Source of the DNA: Pedobacter deserti
Lineage (GTDB): Bacteria; Bacteroidota; Bacteroidia; Sphingobacteriales; Sphingobacteriaceae
Direction of reading: 5' to 3'
Assembly: GCF_024436415.1 (NCBI RefSeq)
Contig: NZ_JAFMZQ010000001.1
Span: 3,038,001 to 3,102,000 of the forward strand
Length of the DNA: 64,000 nucleotides
Notes under the pieces: generated by a model
What the model was told of the DNA's origin: nothing
The model's database searches: none
Seen by the model: only the letters and a program-made list of their open reading frames with translations
Shown here: one piece after another, positions 52,567-62,119 of the stretch
Layout: each line of letters begins with the position of its first letter
Numbering within the stretch: the stretch's first letter is position 1
Position numbers and translations under genes: made by a program

Positions 52567-53676
52567 ATGAAAATCAATTGTTATCAGTTCGCATCGTTCC
52601 TAGCCATTAACTTTGTTTTGCTGTTTCCTGATTACCTATTAGCACAATCCGAACACTATACAATCAAAGACAAAAAATATACACTTACGTTGAAGGGGGC
52701 TTCCCATTTTGCCGCACTGCCTTTGAAATGCATGCAAGCCGAATTCCCATATAAGACGGGAATTACCTTTACCGACACTTCAATGACTAGAAAGCCACGG
52801 GACTATCATCCTGCATTCTATGGGTGTTATGACTGGCACAGCAGTGTTCATGGGCATTGGATGCTTGTACGACTACTCAAACTTTTCCCAACTATCCCAG
52901 AAGCGTCGGAAATCCGGTCTAAACTCAACGAAAACCTATCTGCTGAAAATATCATTCAAGAGATTAAAATCTTCGAAGGAAAGGATAATAAAGCTTTTGA
53001 GCGAACGTACGGGTGGGCCTGGTTGCTTCAATTACAAACCGAACTGGATACTTGGAATGATCCGCTTGGCACAAAGCTCCAGAATAATCTAAGGCCGTTA
53101 GCTAACAAAATAGCAAGTCTTTATATTGAGTATTTACCGAAGATGAGTTACGCAGTCAGATCTGGGGAACATTCTAATCTAGCCTTCGGATTGAAACTTG
53201 CCTGGGAGTATGCTAGAAACGCGAAAAATCAGGAATTGCAAAATGTTGTCAAAGAAACTGCCGTCCGATTCTATCAAAATGACGCAAATTGCCCATTTAA
53301 CTGGGAACCTGGAGGCGCTGACTTTTTAAGTCCCTGCTTGGAAGAAGCAGACTTAATGGCTCGTGTGTTGACTGGGAAACAATTTGAAAAGTGGTTTAAA
53401 AAATTTCTGCCATCAGCATCCAAAACCAACTTCAACATCATTCCAGGCGAAGTAAAAGACAGAAGTGATGGCAAGCTGGTTCATCTGGATGGCCTAAATC
53501 TTAGTCGGGCCTCCGCTCTTTATAATATTGGGAAGCATTATTCAAAGAACCAAAAGCAGCTATTCGTTCTGGCGAACAAGCATTTGAGTTCGGCACTTCC
53601 GAATGTCGCCAGCGGCGATTATATGGGTGAGCATTGGCTGGCTTCCTTTGCTGTATACGCACTCACTATGCAATAG
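52567..53676 (+). CDS. DUF2891-family secreted protein
   Basis: About 369 aa from ATG 52567 (an upstream start adds five residues). A signal peptide ends near FPDYLLAQ. The mature part is an alpha/alpha barrel-like DUF2891 sequence: DYHPAFYGCYDWHSSVHGHW, ERTYGWAWLLQLQTEL, VRSGEHSNLAFGL, EWPGGADFLSPCLEEADLM-type motif (here WEPGGADFLSP) and GDYMGEHWLASFAV. Conserved His, Trp and Asp suggest a catalytic pocket, but the family has no established activity known to me. It is periplasmic and monocistronic between cassettes 2 and 3. Confidence 0.85.
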   Translation: MKINCYQFASFLAINFVLLFPDYLLAQSEHYTIKDKKYTLTLKGASHFAALPLKCMQAEFPYKTGITFTDTSMTRKPRDYHPAFYGCYDWHSSVHGHWMLVRLLKLFPTIPEASEIRSKLNENLSAENIIQEIKIFEGKDNKAFERTYGWAWLLQLQTELDTWNDPLGTKLQNNLRPLANKIASLYIEYLPKMSYAVRSGEHSNLAFGLKLAWEYARNAKNQELQNVVKETAVRFYQNDANCPFNWEPGGADFLSPCLEEADLMARVLTGKQFEKWFKKFLPSASKTNFNIIPGEVKDRSDGKLVHLDGLNLSRASALYNIGKHYSKNQKQLFVLANKHLSSALPNVASGDYMGEHWLASFAVYALTMQ

Positions 53677-54568
53677 GTTTCAATTTCCAAAAGTTGGGAA
53701 CAATAACGAGATGTTATCGCTGCTATCAGTGATGAATTTGATGGGATATTTATGTTACTAGAATCACTGGGAAACTGCTTGATGGTCTGATCCTACTAGA
53801 TCCATTCAACCCAAGACGATATGTTTTCTTTTGTCATTGAGTAGTTTCTACCTTTCACAAAACGGGTTTAGAGGGAACTAAAGGTCTAAATCTCCGCAGA
53901 CGTCTCAACGGAATGCCTCCTCGCGGCAATGGATATTTCGATAGGCTATTGCTTTAGATGGAATTTCACTCAACTCTACGTTCAAGAAATTACGGGTGCG
54001 CATAGTTAACCCTGTTTTGTGGGGGCAGCCAATGTGCACAAGACGAATTTATGGGCTTGGCACACTGCCGATATCGCAGTGCGCCGTTATACGGATCAGT
54101 TAATGAAAGCTCGAACAAAATCTGTTCCTTATAAGGAAATGATTCTGATGGCAATCCTCCGGAATGTAATTACGGGGGCTCAACAGTAACCATCGATCTA
54201 TTGGCTTTGTTAGCAAATGTTGTCCAATTCCTTACCATGCGCTGAAATTGTCTAAACACCATATCAGTCTGCAGGTAAGGTGCCGAGCATTTAGCTAATT
54301 TGACGATAGGTGGGTGGTGCCACATTCAAAGCTTCAAATCCGATAATCCGTCTATGGCAGACCAACCCGATGGCAGCCGTCATAAATGCTGGCACCGTTT
54401 ATTACGCGAACCAAGAGCAGTAACGAACGATAATCCCGCGATAACATTGCATTTAAGGCGGCCATGCTCATGGGAAATTGGTTCATTCAAATACTCTGGC
54501 ACAAAACCAAATTGATCAGTTGATGAGATGTAATGAAATGACTAAGGGGCTTAGGTTCTGCTACAACT
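53677..54568. other. Long spacer with possible gene remnants
   Basis: About 890 bp between convergent genes. Apart from the short frame at 54010-54189 no coherent coding is visible on either strand. It may be a decayed insertion. Confidence 0.4.
54010..54189 (+). pseudogene. Possible IS110-like transposase C-terminal remnant
   Basis: A 59-codon frame between stops, with no start. Its sequence AVRRYTDQLMKARTKS then PYKEMILMAILRNVIT is similar in spacing to the C-terminal end of IS110-type transposases (YxxRLxxxGKxxKxALxAxMRKLL). No terminal repeats or the rest of the transposase were found. Confidence 0.25.
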
Positions 54569-55591
54569 TCATGGCGTTGCAGACTTTTCAGCTTTCTGTC
54601 TCATTTCTACCGCTTTCGCAGGGTTCCCTGCCTTTTCATACAAGGCAGCCATACGATTATATGTTTCCGCAAAATTCATACTCCACGGATATCTCCTTAA
54701 CTGTTCCTCATAGGCGTCCACTGCGATAAGGTAAATAGCGGCATTCAAATTATCTTTATCGTAAACAGCATCTGTTACTGCGTTAAAGGGTGGATCAGCA
54801 TGAAATGCTTTCATCCCGTGATAATACTCCACAACCTTTTCTGAATTCAATTTCACAAGTGACCAAATCGTGAAATGTGCAGTTTTAGGATAGTATTTCA
54901 GTCCTGGATTTTCTTTGACAAGCTCATCTATCTTTTTCAGTGCACCTTGCGGATCGCCCGGATTGCCCATTGTTGGATTTAAAGTACTTACCACCAGATT
55001 GTTGTCCAATTCTGTCAACCGCCTATATTCTTGGTGTTCCATTGCAGCACGCGCATTGTCCCATTCGCCGGCAATAACCTGTGGAAGCACTTTGTCTAGA
55101 CCTGCCGGCAGACCCGCCCAAGCTATATCACCCTCCCTGTCGACAATGAAGGCGGTTGGGATTCCTCGAAATCCATAGCTCCTCAACCAATCTTGGGTCA
55201 TCCTGCCCTCCTTTTCCACAGCGACATGGTAGTCCATTTTGTTACCCATCCCTCCAACAAACTTTTCTATCACAGACATTGCTGTGCCGGTTCTCTCCAT
55301 TACATTCACACCGATTATTGAGACGTCTTGCCTATACCTCCTGGCAAGGTCAGAAAGATGCGGCATACCCGCAATGCAGGGTTTGCACCATGTCGCCCAA
55401 AATTCGACCACGTAAACCCTTCCCCTTTTAAACTTGCTCGTACTGTCGCCTTTTAACCATTTTGCGATATGCAGCTCGGGAGCCGGCCCTCCTATAATCC
55501 CGTTTGATTTTGCCGCCCGCTGCTGGGCATTCACTATTGAAGTGAAAAAGACAGAACAGAAAAGAATTATAAATTTTACTTTCTTCATCAT
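54569..55591 (-). CDS. TlpA-like thioredoxin, cassette 3
   Basis: About 340 aa from the double ATG at 55591/55588; the upstream start at 55654 adds a non-signal tail and is rejected. A signal peptide ends near SIVNAQ. The thioredoxin fold has CKPC at residues 69-72 (FWATWCKPCIAGMPHL) and GIPTAFIV, then a helical C-terminal half (AKAVEMRQKAEKS at the end). Lys in the CxxC centre differs from the CGPC of the other four TlpA proteins. It is a paralogue of the gene at 43972. It lies downstream of the TPR-TlpA gene with a gap of about 116 bp. Confidence 0.9.
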   Translation of the reverse strand: MMKKVKFIILFCSVFFTSIVNAQQRAAKSNGIIGGPAPELHIAKWLKGDSTSKFKRGRVYVVEFWATWCKPCIAGMPHLSDLARRYRQDVSIIGVNVMERTGTAMSVIEKFVGGMGNKMDYHVAVEKEGRMTQDWLRSYGFRGIPTAFIVDREGDIAWAGLPAGLDKVLPQVIAGEWDNARAAMEHQEYRRLTELDNNLVVSTLNPTMGNPGDPQGALKKIDELVKENPGLKYYPKTAHFTIWSLVKLNSEKVVEYYHGMKAFHADPPFNAVTDAVYDKDNLNAAIYLIAVDAYEEQLRRYPWSMNFAETYNRMAALYEKAGNPAKAVEMRQKAEKSATP

Positions 55592-55707
55592 ACTCTTATT
55601 TCTAGGTTTAAAATTGATCACTTGTTGGCAACTAATTACGGTTGGACCATCCACTTCTAAGGCTACCGGACACGCGCTAAATATTGTGACGGATATGAGT
55701 ATGTCGG

Positions 55708-57192
55708 TTAAACTCCATTCCCAGCCAGCTCAATCATTTCAGTCATTTCCTCTACTGGATCATATTGTCCGCCATTTCCAGTGACCTGAAACCGTATAAT
55801 GCCTTTCCCATCAATGATAAATTTTGCTGGTATACCACTTATTTTAAAATCGCTTACAACCCTATTGATCCCATTATTATCTTTTAAATCCATTAACACC
55901 TGGAATGGATAATTATTAGCAATCATAAATTTCTTAGCATTTTCCGTCGCATTCTCCTCCCTTTCCCATGTGTGGATAAATAAAAACTTAACGTTGTCTT
56001 GCTGTGCAAATTTCTCAACCACACGTTTCATTCCAGGAAATGAAGCCTTGCATGGCCCGCACCAAGTAGCCCAGAAATCCAGTACCACAACTTTGCCTTT
56101 TAAATCACTCAAAACAACCTTGTTTCCGTCAACATCTGTTAACGTAAATGAAGGTGCAGGGAGGCTAATCATCTTCTTAGACAGTTCATCCTTCATCCTT
56201 TTGCGGAGACTTTTGTTGACGGATGACATAAAGTCTGCGTATCCAGCATCCGACCCTTTGACTTCCTGCCAAAGTGCTTTTAAGCGATCCTTCATCTCAG
56301 GCGTAGCTAAACCTCGTTGTATGCTTCTTTGTAAAACGTCAAAGGCTTCAAACCTTCGGCCCAAACGCTCGAGTACAAGTGCATATCTGCCCTCAAGTGA
56401 CCCTGTTGCAGCCGGGACGTTGTTGTAAACCAAGTTCAAATAGTTTAAAGCTCCTGCGTAATCTTCACGTTCCACGAGGATATCAACCAGGGTCCGTGTA
56501 TAGCTCGGCAGACCCGTAGCCGTAAAACTAGCACCAGGCTTATCCTTATCAGTCGTTGAAGCTCGGTAGCTTACCTCCCAGGCTTTTTTCAAAAGCTGTT
56601 CGCCTTCCTTTACGTGTCCAGCTTTAATTAGACGCATACCAGGTCCGGCATACCCCTCGCCCTTCCAGGCCGGAATAGAGACCATATTTGCATAAGCAAC
56701 TGCTTTCTTTGTGTTACCGGCCTCCGCATAAGCTGAGGCCACAGCATTGCTGGCATAGTCGTATTCGATACTTTCTTCGTCAAAATTTTTCGGCGGAAAT
56801 TTTTTTATCCATGCACGGTATTTTTGCTCTTTTCTTACCGGATCCTTCTCCTTATAGATGCTCGAAATCGCGGCCCCACGCGCCCAAATGCCATTTGGAA
56901 ACTTCTTTTGTCCGGCAGTTGCTATGGAATCCTGAATTTTAGGTTTACCTAAGCGGTAGAAGAACTGGGCCGCCGTGGCCCAGTCCTTTTCATTATTGCT
57001 TTGAAGCAAAATGTACAATTCTTTTTCTAACGCCAGTTTGTCGGATGGGTCTTCAGACTTTAAAAGTTCCGTATATCGATTCCTTAGTGAATCCTCTAAT
57101 TCACCGGACTGTTGAGCTACAGCGTCTGGACTCCAAAGTCCCAAAGCGGTCAAGCTGATATAAAATAGAGTTCTAACTTCTTTAGTTCTCAT
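55708..57192 (-). CDS. TPR-containing TlpA-like thioredoxin, cassette 3
   Basis: A 494-aa secreted protein. A signal region (FYISLTALGLWSPDAVAQ) is followed by about 300 helical TPR-like residues (AVASAYAEAGNTKKAVAYAN, EGEQLLKKAWEVS). The C-terminal thioredoxin domain has CGPC at residues 378-381 (FWATWCGPCKASFPGM) and cis-Pro SGIPAKFII. It is a paralogue of the cassette 1 protein at 31838. Its ATG overlaps the susD stop by 11 bp, so translation is coupled to SusD. It probably reduces or shuffles disulfides on a periplasmic partner bound by the TPR part. Confidence 0.9.
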   Translation of the reverse strand: MRTKEVRTLFYISLTALGLWSPDAVAQQSGELEDSLRNRYTELLKSEDPSDKLALEKELYILLQSNNEKDWATAAQFFYRLGKPKIQDSIATAGQKKFPNGIWARGAAISSIYKEKDPVRKEQKYRAWIKKFPPKNFDEESIEYDYASNAVASAYAEAGNTKKAVAYANMVSIPAWKGEGYAGPGMRLIKAGHVKEGEQLLKKAWEVSYRASTTDKDKPGASFTATGLPSYTRTLVDILVEREDYAGALNYLNLVYNNVPAATGSLEGRYALVLERLGRRFEAFDVLQRSIQRGLATPEMKDRLKALWQEVKGSDAGYADFMSSVNKSLRKRMKDELSKKMISLPAPSFTLTDVDGNKVVLSDLKGKVVVLDFWATWCGPCKASFPGMKRVVEKFAQQDNVKFLFIHTWEREENATENAKKFMIANNYPFQVLMDLKDNNGINRVVSDFKISGIPAKFIIDGKGIIRFQVTGNGGQYDPVEEMTEMIELAGNGV

Positions 57193-58576
57193 ATCCCAAA
57201 TTTTGTTTTAATGCGGGGTTCTTAGTAATCTCATCCGAAGAAATCGGCAATAGTACATCTGTTGATTGCCAGTTCACGCCTTTATAAACCGAAAGCACTT
57301 CGTCAGCCCGGGATTTCGAAGGATCGGTAAAGCCGGGCGTTCTCTTCAAATCTGCCCAGCGGTGAAACCATTCTCCAAATAGTTCCAACCTCCTTTCTTT
57401 CTCGATAGCTCTAAGCATATCAGGCTTATTCAAATTCAATAAGCTACCTAAATTTGCCCGGTTACGAACAACATTCAAGTCAGCCTCAGCGCCGGAAACC
57501 CCGGCTAAATTATTTTGCTGCGCACGCGCCTCAGCTCGGATCAGGTGTTGCTCTGCCAGCCTCAATACCACATAATACTCGCTGCCGACTGCCCCCGTAC
57601 GTAATTTATATTTGCTTACAGAAAAATTGCCCGAATTTCCGAGCGCCGCAGTCCATGCAGCCTTCCTGGCATCAGCTGCCTCAAATGCATCTGCCAAATC
57701 ATTAGTAAGAAGCCAATTAGGTGTAGCAGTTGCTGAAGATGGCACGTATGTCGTACCCCAAAGGGTGACCCCATTTAAGTTGAAAACTTGTAAAATGGTT
57801 TCAGTGCTGGTCTTGACAAAAGTGTTTGCCAAACTTGACATGCTGTAAACTCCGGATGAAATTACGGACGTTGCCTCTGCTTCTGCATTCGCCCAATCCT
57901 TTTCATACAAATACACCCTAGCTAAGAGCGCCGATATTGCATACACGTTCGCCCGCGCACGCTCTGACGAAGGGTAAGTCGGCGTCAATAATTGCTTAGC
58001 AGTTTTCAAGTCAGAAATGATTAAAGCGGTAACATCCGCGACAGGAGATCTAGGTAGCAATGCTATAGTTAAAGGGTCCGGAGATGTGGAAAGGGGCACA
58101 TCACCAAAAAAAGTCTTCAACTGCAGATAAGCTAATGCCCGCCAAAAATAAGCTTCACCTAGCAACTGGCTTTTAACCGCCGGCGTTAAGGTTTGGGACT
58201 TTGAAAGGCCATCAATAGCAATGTTGCTGTTGGCCACATTGCGATATGGGCCAGACCAAAGAGTACCGCTCAGGTAACCGTTATTCGGCGCCACAGAATT
58301 AGTTTGAAAATCAGCAACAAAATCCGTCAAATTGTACCGCAACTCATCAGCCAATGCTCCGCCTACAACAGTTGCGTTAAGCATTGATTCACGAACAGCC
58401 GTGTTGTCATAAAGTGCCGCTATCGCAGCAGTAGCAGCAGGATCTGTTTTAAACACTTCAACAGCAGGAACTGTTCCGTTTGGTGTGCCGATATCGACGA
58501 ATTTCTTGCAAGAACTTATGGTGAATGAGAGCAAAGCCACACATCCATATTTTAATTTTAATATTGTCAATTTCAT
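57182..58576 (-). CDS. susD: SusD/RagB-family lipoprotein, cassette 3
   Basis: About 464 aa from ATG 58576; a TTG at 58582 is a poorer start. The lipobox is FTISSC, followed by KKFVDIGTPNGTVP. The SusD-type helical core includes LLGEAYFWRALAYLQLKTFFGDVP, VYAISALLARVYLYEKDWAN, and the C-terminal signature ERRLELFGEWFHRWADLKRTP. It binds substrate on the cell surface for SusC. It starts 9 nt after the susC stop and overlaps the start of the TPR-TlpA gene by 11 bp. Confidence 0.93.
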   Translation of the reverse strand: MKLTILKLKYGCVALLSFTISSCKKFVDIGTPNGTVPAVEVFKTDPAATAAIAALYDNTAVRESMLNATVVGGALADELRYNLTDFVADFQTNSVAPNNGYLSGTLWSGPYRNVANSNIAIDGLSKSQTLTPAVKSQLLGEAYFWRALAYLQLKTFFGDVPLSTSPDPLTIALLPRSPVADVTALIISDLKTAKQLLTPTYPSSERARANVYAISALLARVYLYEKDWANAEAEATSVISSGVYSMSSLANTFVKTSTETILQVFNLNGVTLWGTTYVPSSATATPNWLLTNDLADAFEAADARKAAWTAALGNSGNFSVSKYKLRTGAVGSEYYVVLRLAEQHLIRAEARAQQNNLAGVSGAEADLNVVRNRANLGSLLNLNKPDMLRAIEKERRLELFGEWFHRWADLKRTPGFTDPSKSRADEVLSVYKGVNWQSTDVLLPISSDEITKNPALKQNLGYEN

Positions 58577-58585
58577 AATCAAGTT

Positions 58586-61500
58586 TTAAAGTGTCAGGTT
58601 GAGGCCAAATACAATAGTACGAAGCGGGGGCAACGTGTTAGCAAACTGCAGTGAATTAGCTGATTCCGGGTCTAGCACATATTTATTTTTGGCCATCGTC
58701 AACAAGTTTTGTCCCTGTAAATACACTCTTGCATTACTTAGTTTTATCTTGGTAAGCCAATCTTTAGGCAAAGTATAGGACAGGCTAGCAGACCTCAGCT
58801 TCATCCATGAATTGTCCCCGTAAAAGAAACTCGACTGACCAAAAGTGTTATAAGTCGAATAGATTGCTCCGCCGGCATTTGCGGAAGCGCCCGGAAAAAG
58901 GGTGCCCTCATCGCCAGGATTAACCCATCGGTTTAAAGCAGATGCATTTTGATTGTTAAGACTGCCTATCCGAGTGCCGAAAATTTGGTTGGTAGTTCCG
59001 CGGCTGTGATTGAACTGCAAAAAGACATCTAAACTGACATTTTTGTAAGTGAATGCATTGTTAATACCTCCAAAAAACGGGCTACCCGGCGACGCGTTAA
59101 ACCTGTCGGCTGTAAAATCTAAACCGGAGTTACCATCGAAATCCTGGTAAAGCGCGGCTCCACTTGTCGGATCAACTCCGTTAAACTGGAATAATCGTTG
59201 CAAACTTACCGGATAACCTATTTCGAAACTCGAGCCATAAAATGCGGTAGACTGCTGGTCAAAACTTAACAGTTTATTGCGCTGGAAGGAAATATTGAAA
59301 GATGTGTTCCATTTAAAGTTATTTGAATTGATATTGGTCGACTCCAATTCAAATTCCAGTCCACGATTTTGCACCAAAGCATCAAGATTTATGTTGATCG
59401 AATTGAATCCTGTAGCCGTTTGTAAATCTGCATAAGTGAGTAAATCCGTTGACCGATGCCAATAAGCATCCATTTTAAATAAAATCCGGTCTTTAAGAAA
59501 ACCGAGGTCCACACCAAACTCCAGTTTTCGCGTCGTCTCCCACTTTAAATTGGGGTTGGCGACACCGTTTAGGGCAAGGGTAGATTGCCCCTGATACTGA
59601 GCACCGGCATTGAAACGACTTAAGTAAGAATAGTTTGGCAATATGTCGTTGCCGGTAGTGCCGTAGCTTGCCCGCAACTTACCGAAACTCAAAAATCCTA
59701 CCTTGGACTTAATAAAATCCTCATCGGAGAAAATCCAGGCTGCTCCCAAGGCCCCGAAATTCGCTTCCTGAAAGTTCGGGCCGAATCTTGACGAGGCGTC
59801 ACGCCTATAAGTCAGATTCAAAATATATTTCTTATCCAAGTCATAGTTTATCCGTCCAAACAAAGAGGCGAACTTATAGATTGAATAGTTATTTGTTGAG
59901 GTAACTGTACCCGCACCATTTATGGTGTTCAACATCGCTTCGAAAGCATAATTACTTCCGTTAACACGATTGGCATCGCTAACGTTTTCCTGAAATGATG
60001 TTCCTGCTAAAAAATTAAAACTGCTTCTATGAACTTTTAGTGAGTAGTCTACTTGAGGCTCTATAATGTAGTTCGTTGCAAGTGTATTGGCAAATGCAGC
60101 TGAGTTATTCCTGCCGGTTGATGTAGGGTTTTGAGAGGATATTGGATTTTGAGTATTCTGAATTACAGTTGTTCTAGTATAACCAAGATTCATTTTCAAA
60201 TTGAGCCCTTCCAATAGAGTGTACTTCAGGTCACCGTTGGCAATAAAATTTGAATTGTCACTATTGTACTTTTTCAAAAGATTTGCATAGGGATTGGTGA
60301 AGTTACTACCCCAATACAAAGTGCCATCTGGATTATATAGGGGATAATTTGGGGGCAGACTCAACGCCGAACTTATGTCTGACGCTATCAAGTTCGTTCT
60401 GTCATTTGCGTAGTTTACACTAAAGGAAGTAGTAAAGGCATTGTCAGCAGACCTGGTTTGCACATTAAGCCGTCCATTAATCCGTTTGCTGCCCATATCT
60501 CCAGGATAAACCGTGGTTTCTCGTCTGTAATTTAAGCTCGAAAAGAAATTAATACGATCATTACCTCCCGAATAATTGAGCTGAGCGTCACTGACATTCG
60601 CAGTTCCTCCGATCAGCAAGTCCTGCCAGTCTGTATATGCATTTTGGTCCCACGTCAACAGATCCGGAGCATTCGTCGTGTTTGGCACTACACCATCATT
60701 GTTGAAAGCCTCACGTCGCAAAGTCAAATATTGATCAGTATTTAACATTTCAATAAAGCGACCAACTCTTCCGGCGCCCACATAGACGTTGGCCCCTAAC
60801 GACGTTTTTCCTTTCTTTCCCTGTTTTGTCGTAATCATAATCACGCCATTAGCTCCTCGGGCACCGTATATAGCGGTTGCATCTGCATCCTTTAGCACGT
60901 CGATGCGTTCAATGTCCTGCGGGCTGATCAGGCCGAATACGCTAAGTCCTCCATTTGCACCGGTTAAACCAAAACTATTTAAGTTGTCCGTGACAGGGAT
61001 GCCCGAGTTAAAATTCGTAAAAGGTACACCGTCGACGACGTACAGAGGGAGTGCGCCAGAAAGTCCATTGGCGCCTAAGGTGTTGTTCCCCCGAATAGTT
61101 ACTGTCGAGTTACTACCCGGTAGGCCGTTATTTTGCACAACAGTCATTCCAGATATTCTACCCGCTAAGGCTTGTATCGGATTTGCTACTGTTTGCTTTT
61201 CAATAACTTCATTAGTAATTGAGCCTACAGAGCCAGTATTCATACGCCTGGTTGTCGTACCATAACCTATCACTTGCACCTCTTCCAATTTGCCAACGGA
61301 CGGTTCAAGGGTTATAGAAATAGACGTTTGGTTGCCTACGACTACCTCCTGCGTTCGATAACCGATGTAACTAAAGATCAGCGTTGACTTCACCTTGTCA
61401 TCCACATCAATATTATAATGACCGTTTTGGTCTGTTGCAGTAGAACGGGACCGGTCTTCTTTTACACGCACAGAAACACCAGGGATAGGTCGCCCCGTCT

Positions 61501-61966
61501 CATCGTTCACCATCCCACTGATGCGAATGTCCGCTAAGGCTTCCGGTCCTGCGGTAACCGGTAGTATAGCAATATTGACTCCATTCAACTGCTTCAGTTG
61601 GAATTCATTTGGAGGAAAAAGCAGTTCAAGTAAACGTTCGACGTTATATTTCCCTGCCGGTATTTTAACCGATTTCACTGCTTGAAGTTGATCCTTCCGG
61701 TATATAAACCTGAAGCTGGTGATCTGTTCTATTTGCTCCAGTACTTTCAATGGCGAACTAGTGCCGGCCTGAAGAGTTACCTCTAATTGGGAAAGAGACT
61801 GCGCCTTTGACATAGACGCGGATAAAAATTGGACACTGGTGCAAAGCAATATAGCTGTCGCGATGGTTAACCGCATAATGGTATTGACTAGTTTTTGTGG
61901 TGTAAAAGCAGTCAGACAGTATGTCACTGTGGTCGTGGCACGTGCTGACCTTGCGAATAATTTCAT
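58586..61966 (-). CDS. susC: SusC/RagA TonB-dependent transporter with STN domain, cassette 3
   Basis: A 1126-aa receptor. The STN domain follows the signal region (LKVLEQIEQITSFRFIYRKD). A CarboxypepD_reg-like domain (ISGMVNDETGRPIPGVSVRV) precedes the plug with ATAIYGARGANGVIMITTK. The barrel ends with TIVFGLNLTL. It is shorter than the other two SusC proteins. The STN domain suggests regulation through FecR at 62120. Two hairpins lie in the 153-bp gap before its ATG. It exports no enzyme itself; uptake needs TonB-ExbBD, not encoded here. Confidence 0.94.
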   Translation of the reverse strand: MKLFARSARATTTVTYCLTAFTPQKLVNTIMRLTIATAILLCTSVQFLSASMSKAQSLSQLEVTLQAGTSSPLKVLEQIEQITSFRFIYRKDQLQAVKSVKIPAGKYNVERLLELLFPPNEFQLKQLNGVNIAILPVTAGPEALADIRISGMVNDETGRPIPGVSVRVKEDRSRSTATDQNGHYNIDVDDKVKSTLIFSYIGYRTQEVVVGNQTSISITLEPSVGKLEEVQVIGYGTTTRRMNTGSVGSITNEVIEKQTVANPIQALAGRISGMTVVQNNGLPGSNSTVTIRGNNTLGANGLSGALPLYVVDGVPFTNFNSGIPVTDNLNSFGLTGANGGLSVFGLISPQDIERIDVLKDADATAIYGARGANGVIMITTKQGKKGKTSLGANVYVGAGRVGRFIEMLNTDQYLTLRREAFNNDGVVPNTTNAPDLLTWDQNAYTDWQDLLIGGTANVSDAQLNYSGGNDRINFFSSLNYRRETTVYPGDMGSKRINGRLNVQTRSADNAFTTSFSVNYANDRTNLIASDISSALSLPPNYPLYNPDGTLYWGSNFTNPYANLLKKYNSDNSNFIANGDLKYTLLEGLNLKMNLGYTRTTVIQNTQNPISSQNPTSTGRNNSAAFANTLATNYIIEPQVDYSLKVHRSSFNFLAGTSFQENVSDANRVNGSNYAFEAMLNTINGAGTVTSTNNYSIYKFASLFGRINYDLDKKYILNLTYRRDASSRFGPNFQEANFGALGAAWIFSDEDFIKSKVGFLSFGKLRASYGTTGNDILPNYSYLSRFNAGAQYQGQSTLALNGVANPNLKWETTRKLEFGVDLGFLKDRILFKMDAYWHRSTDLLTYADLQTATGFNSININLDALVQNRGLEFELESTNINSNNFKWNTSFNISFQRNKLLSFDQQSTAFYGSSFEIGYPVSLQRLFQFNGVDPTSGAALYQDFDGNSGLDFTADRFNASPGSPFFGGINNAFTYKNVSLDVFLQFNHSRGTTNQIFGTRIGSLNNQNASALNRWVNPGDEGTLFPGASANAGGAIYSTYNTFGQSSFFYGDNSWMKLRSASLSYTLPKDWLTKIKLSNARVYLQGQNLLTMAKNKYVLDPESANSLQFANTLPPLRTIVFGLNLTL

Positions 61967-62009
61967 ACATTCGTGGTTTAAATGACTTAGTAGGTTGTTT
62001 AAAATGCCC

Positions 62010-62058
62010 GTAAGAAAAGCTACTTCTTACAGGATAGCTCCCTGTTCGAGCAGGGGGC
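62010..62058. repeat. Two adjacent hairpins in the susC leader, cassette 3
   Basis: GTAAGAA/TTCTTAC (62010-62030) and GCTCCCTG/CAGGGGGC (62037-62058). The second is followed by TTTTTT on the plus strand, opposite to gene direction, so it would terminate antisense rather than sense transcripts. Confidence 0.55.
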
Positions 62059-62119
62059 TTTTTTATTACGTTCTTTGGTAATGGTTTTTCTTCATAACGT
62101 TTTGGTTTGGTTTAGTTGA

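Noticed and set aside
55592..55654. Upstream start for the cassette 3 TlpA
   Set aside because: The extra 21 residues hide the signal peptide; the double ATG at 55591 is better.
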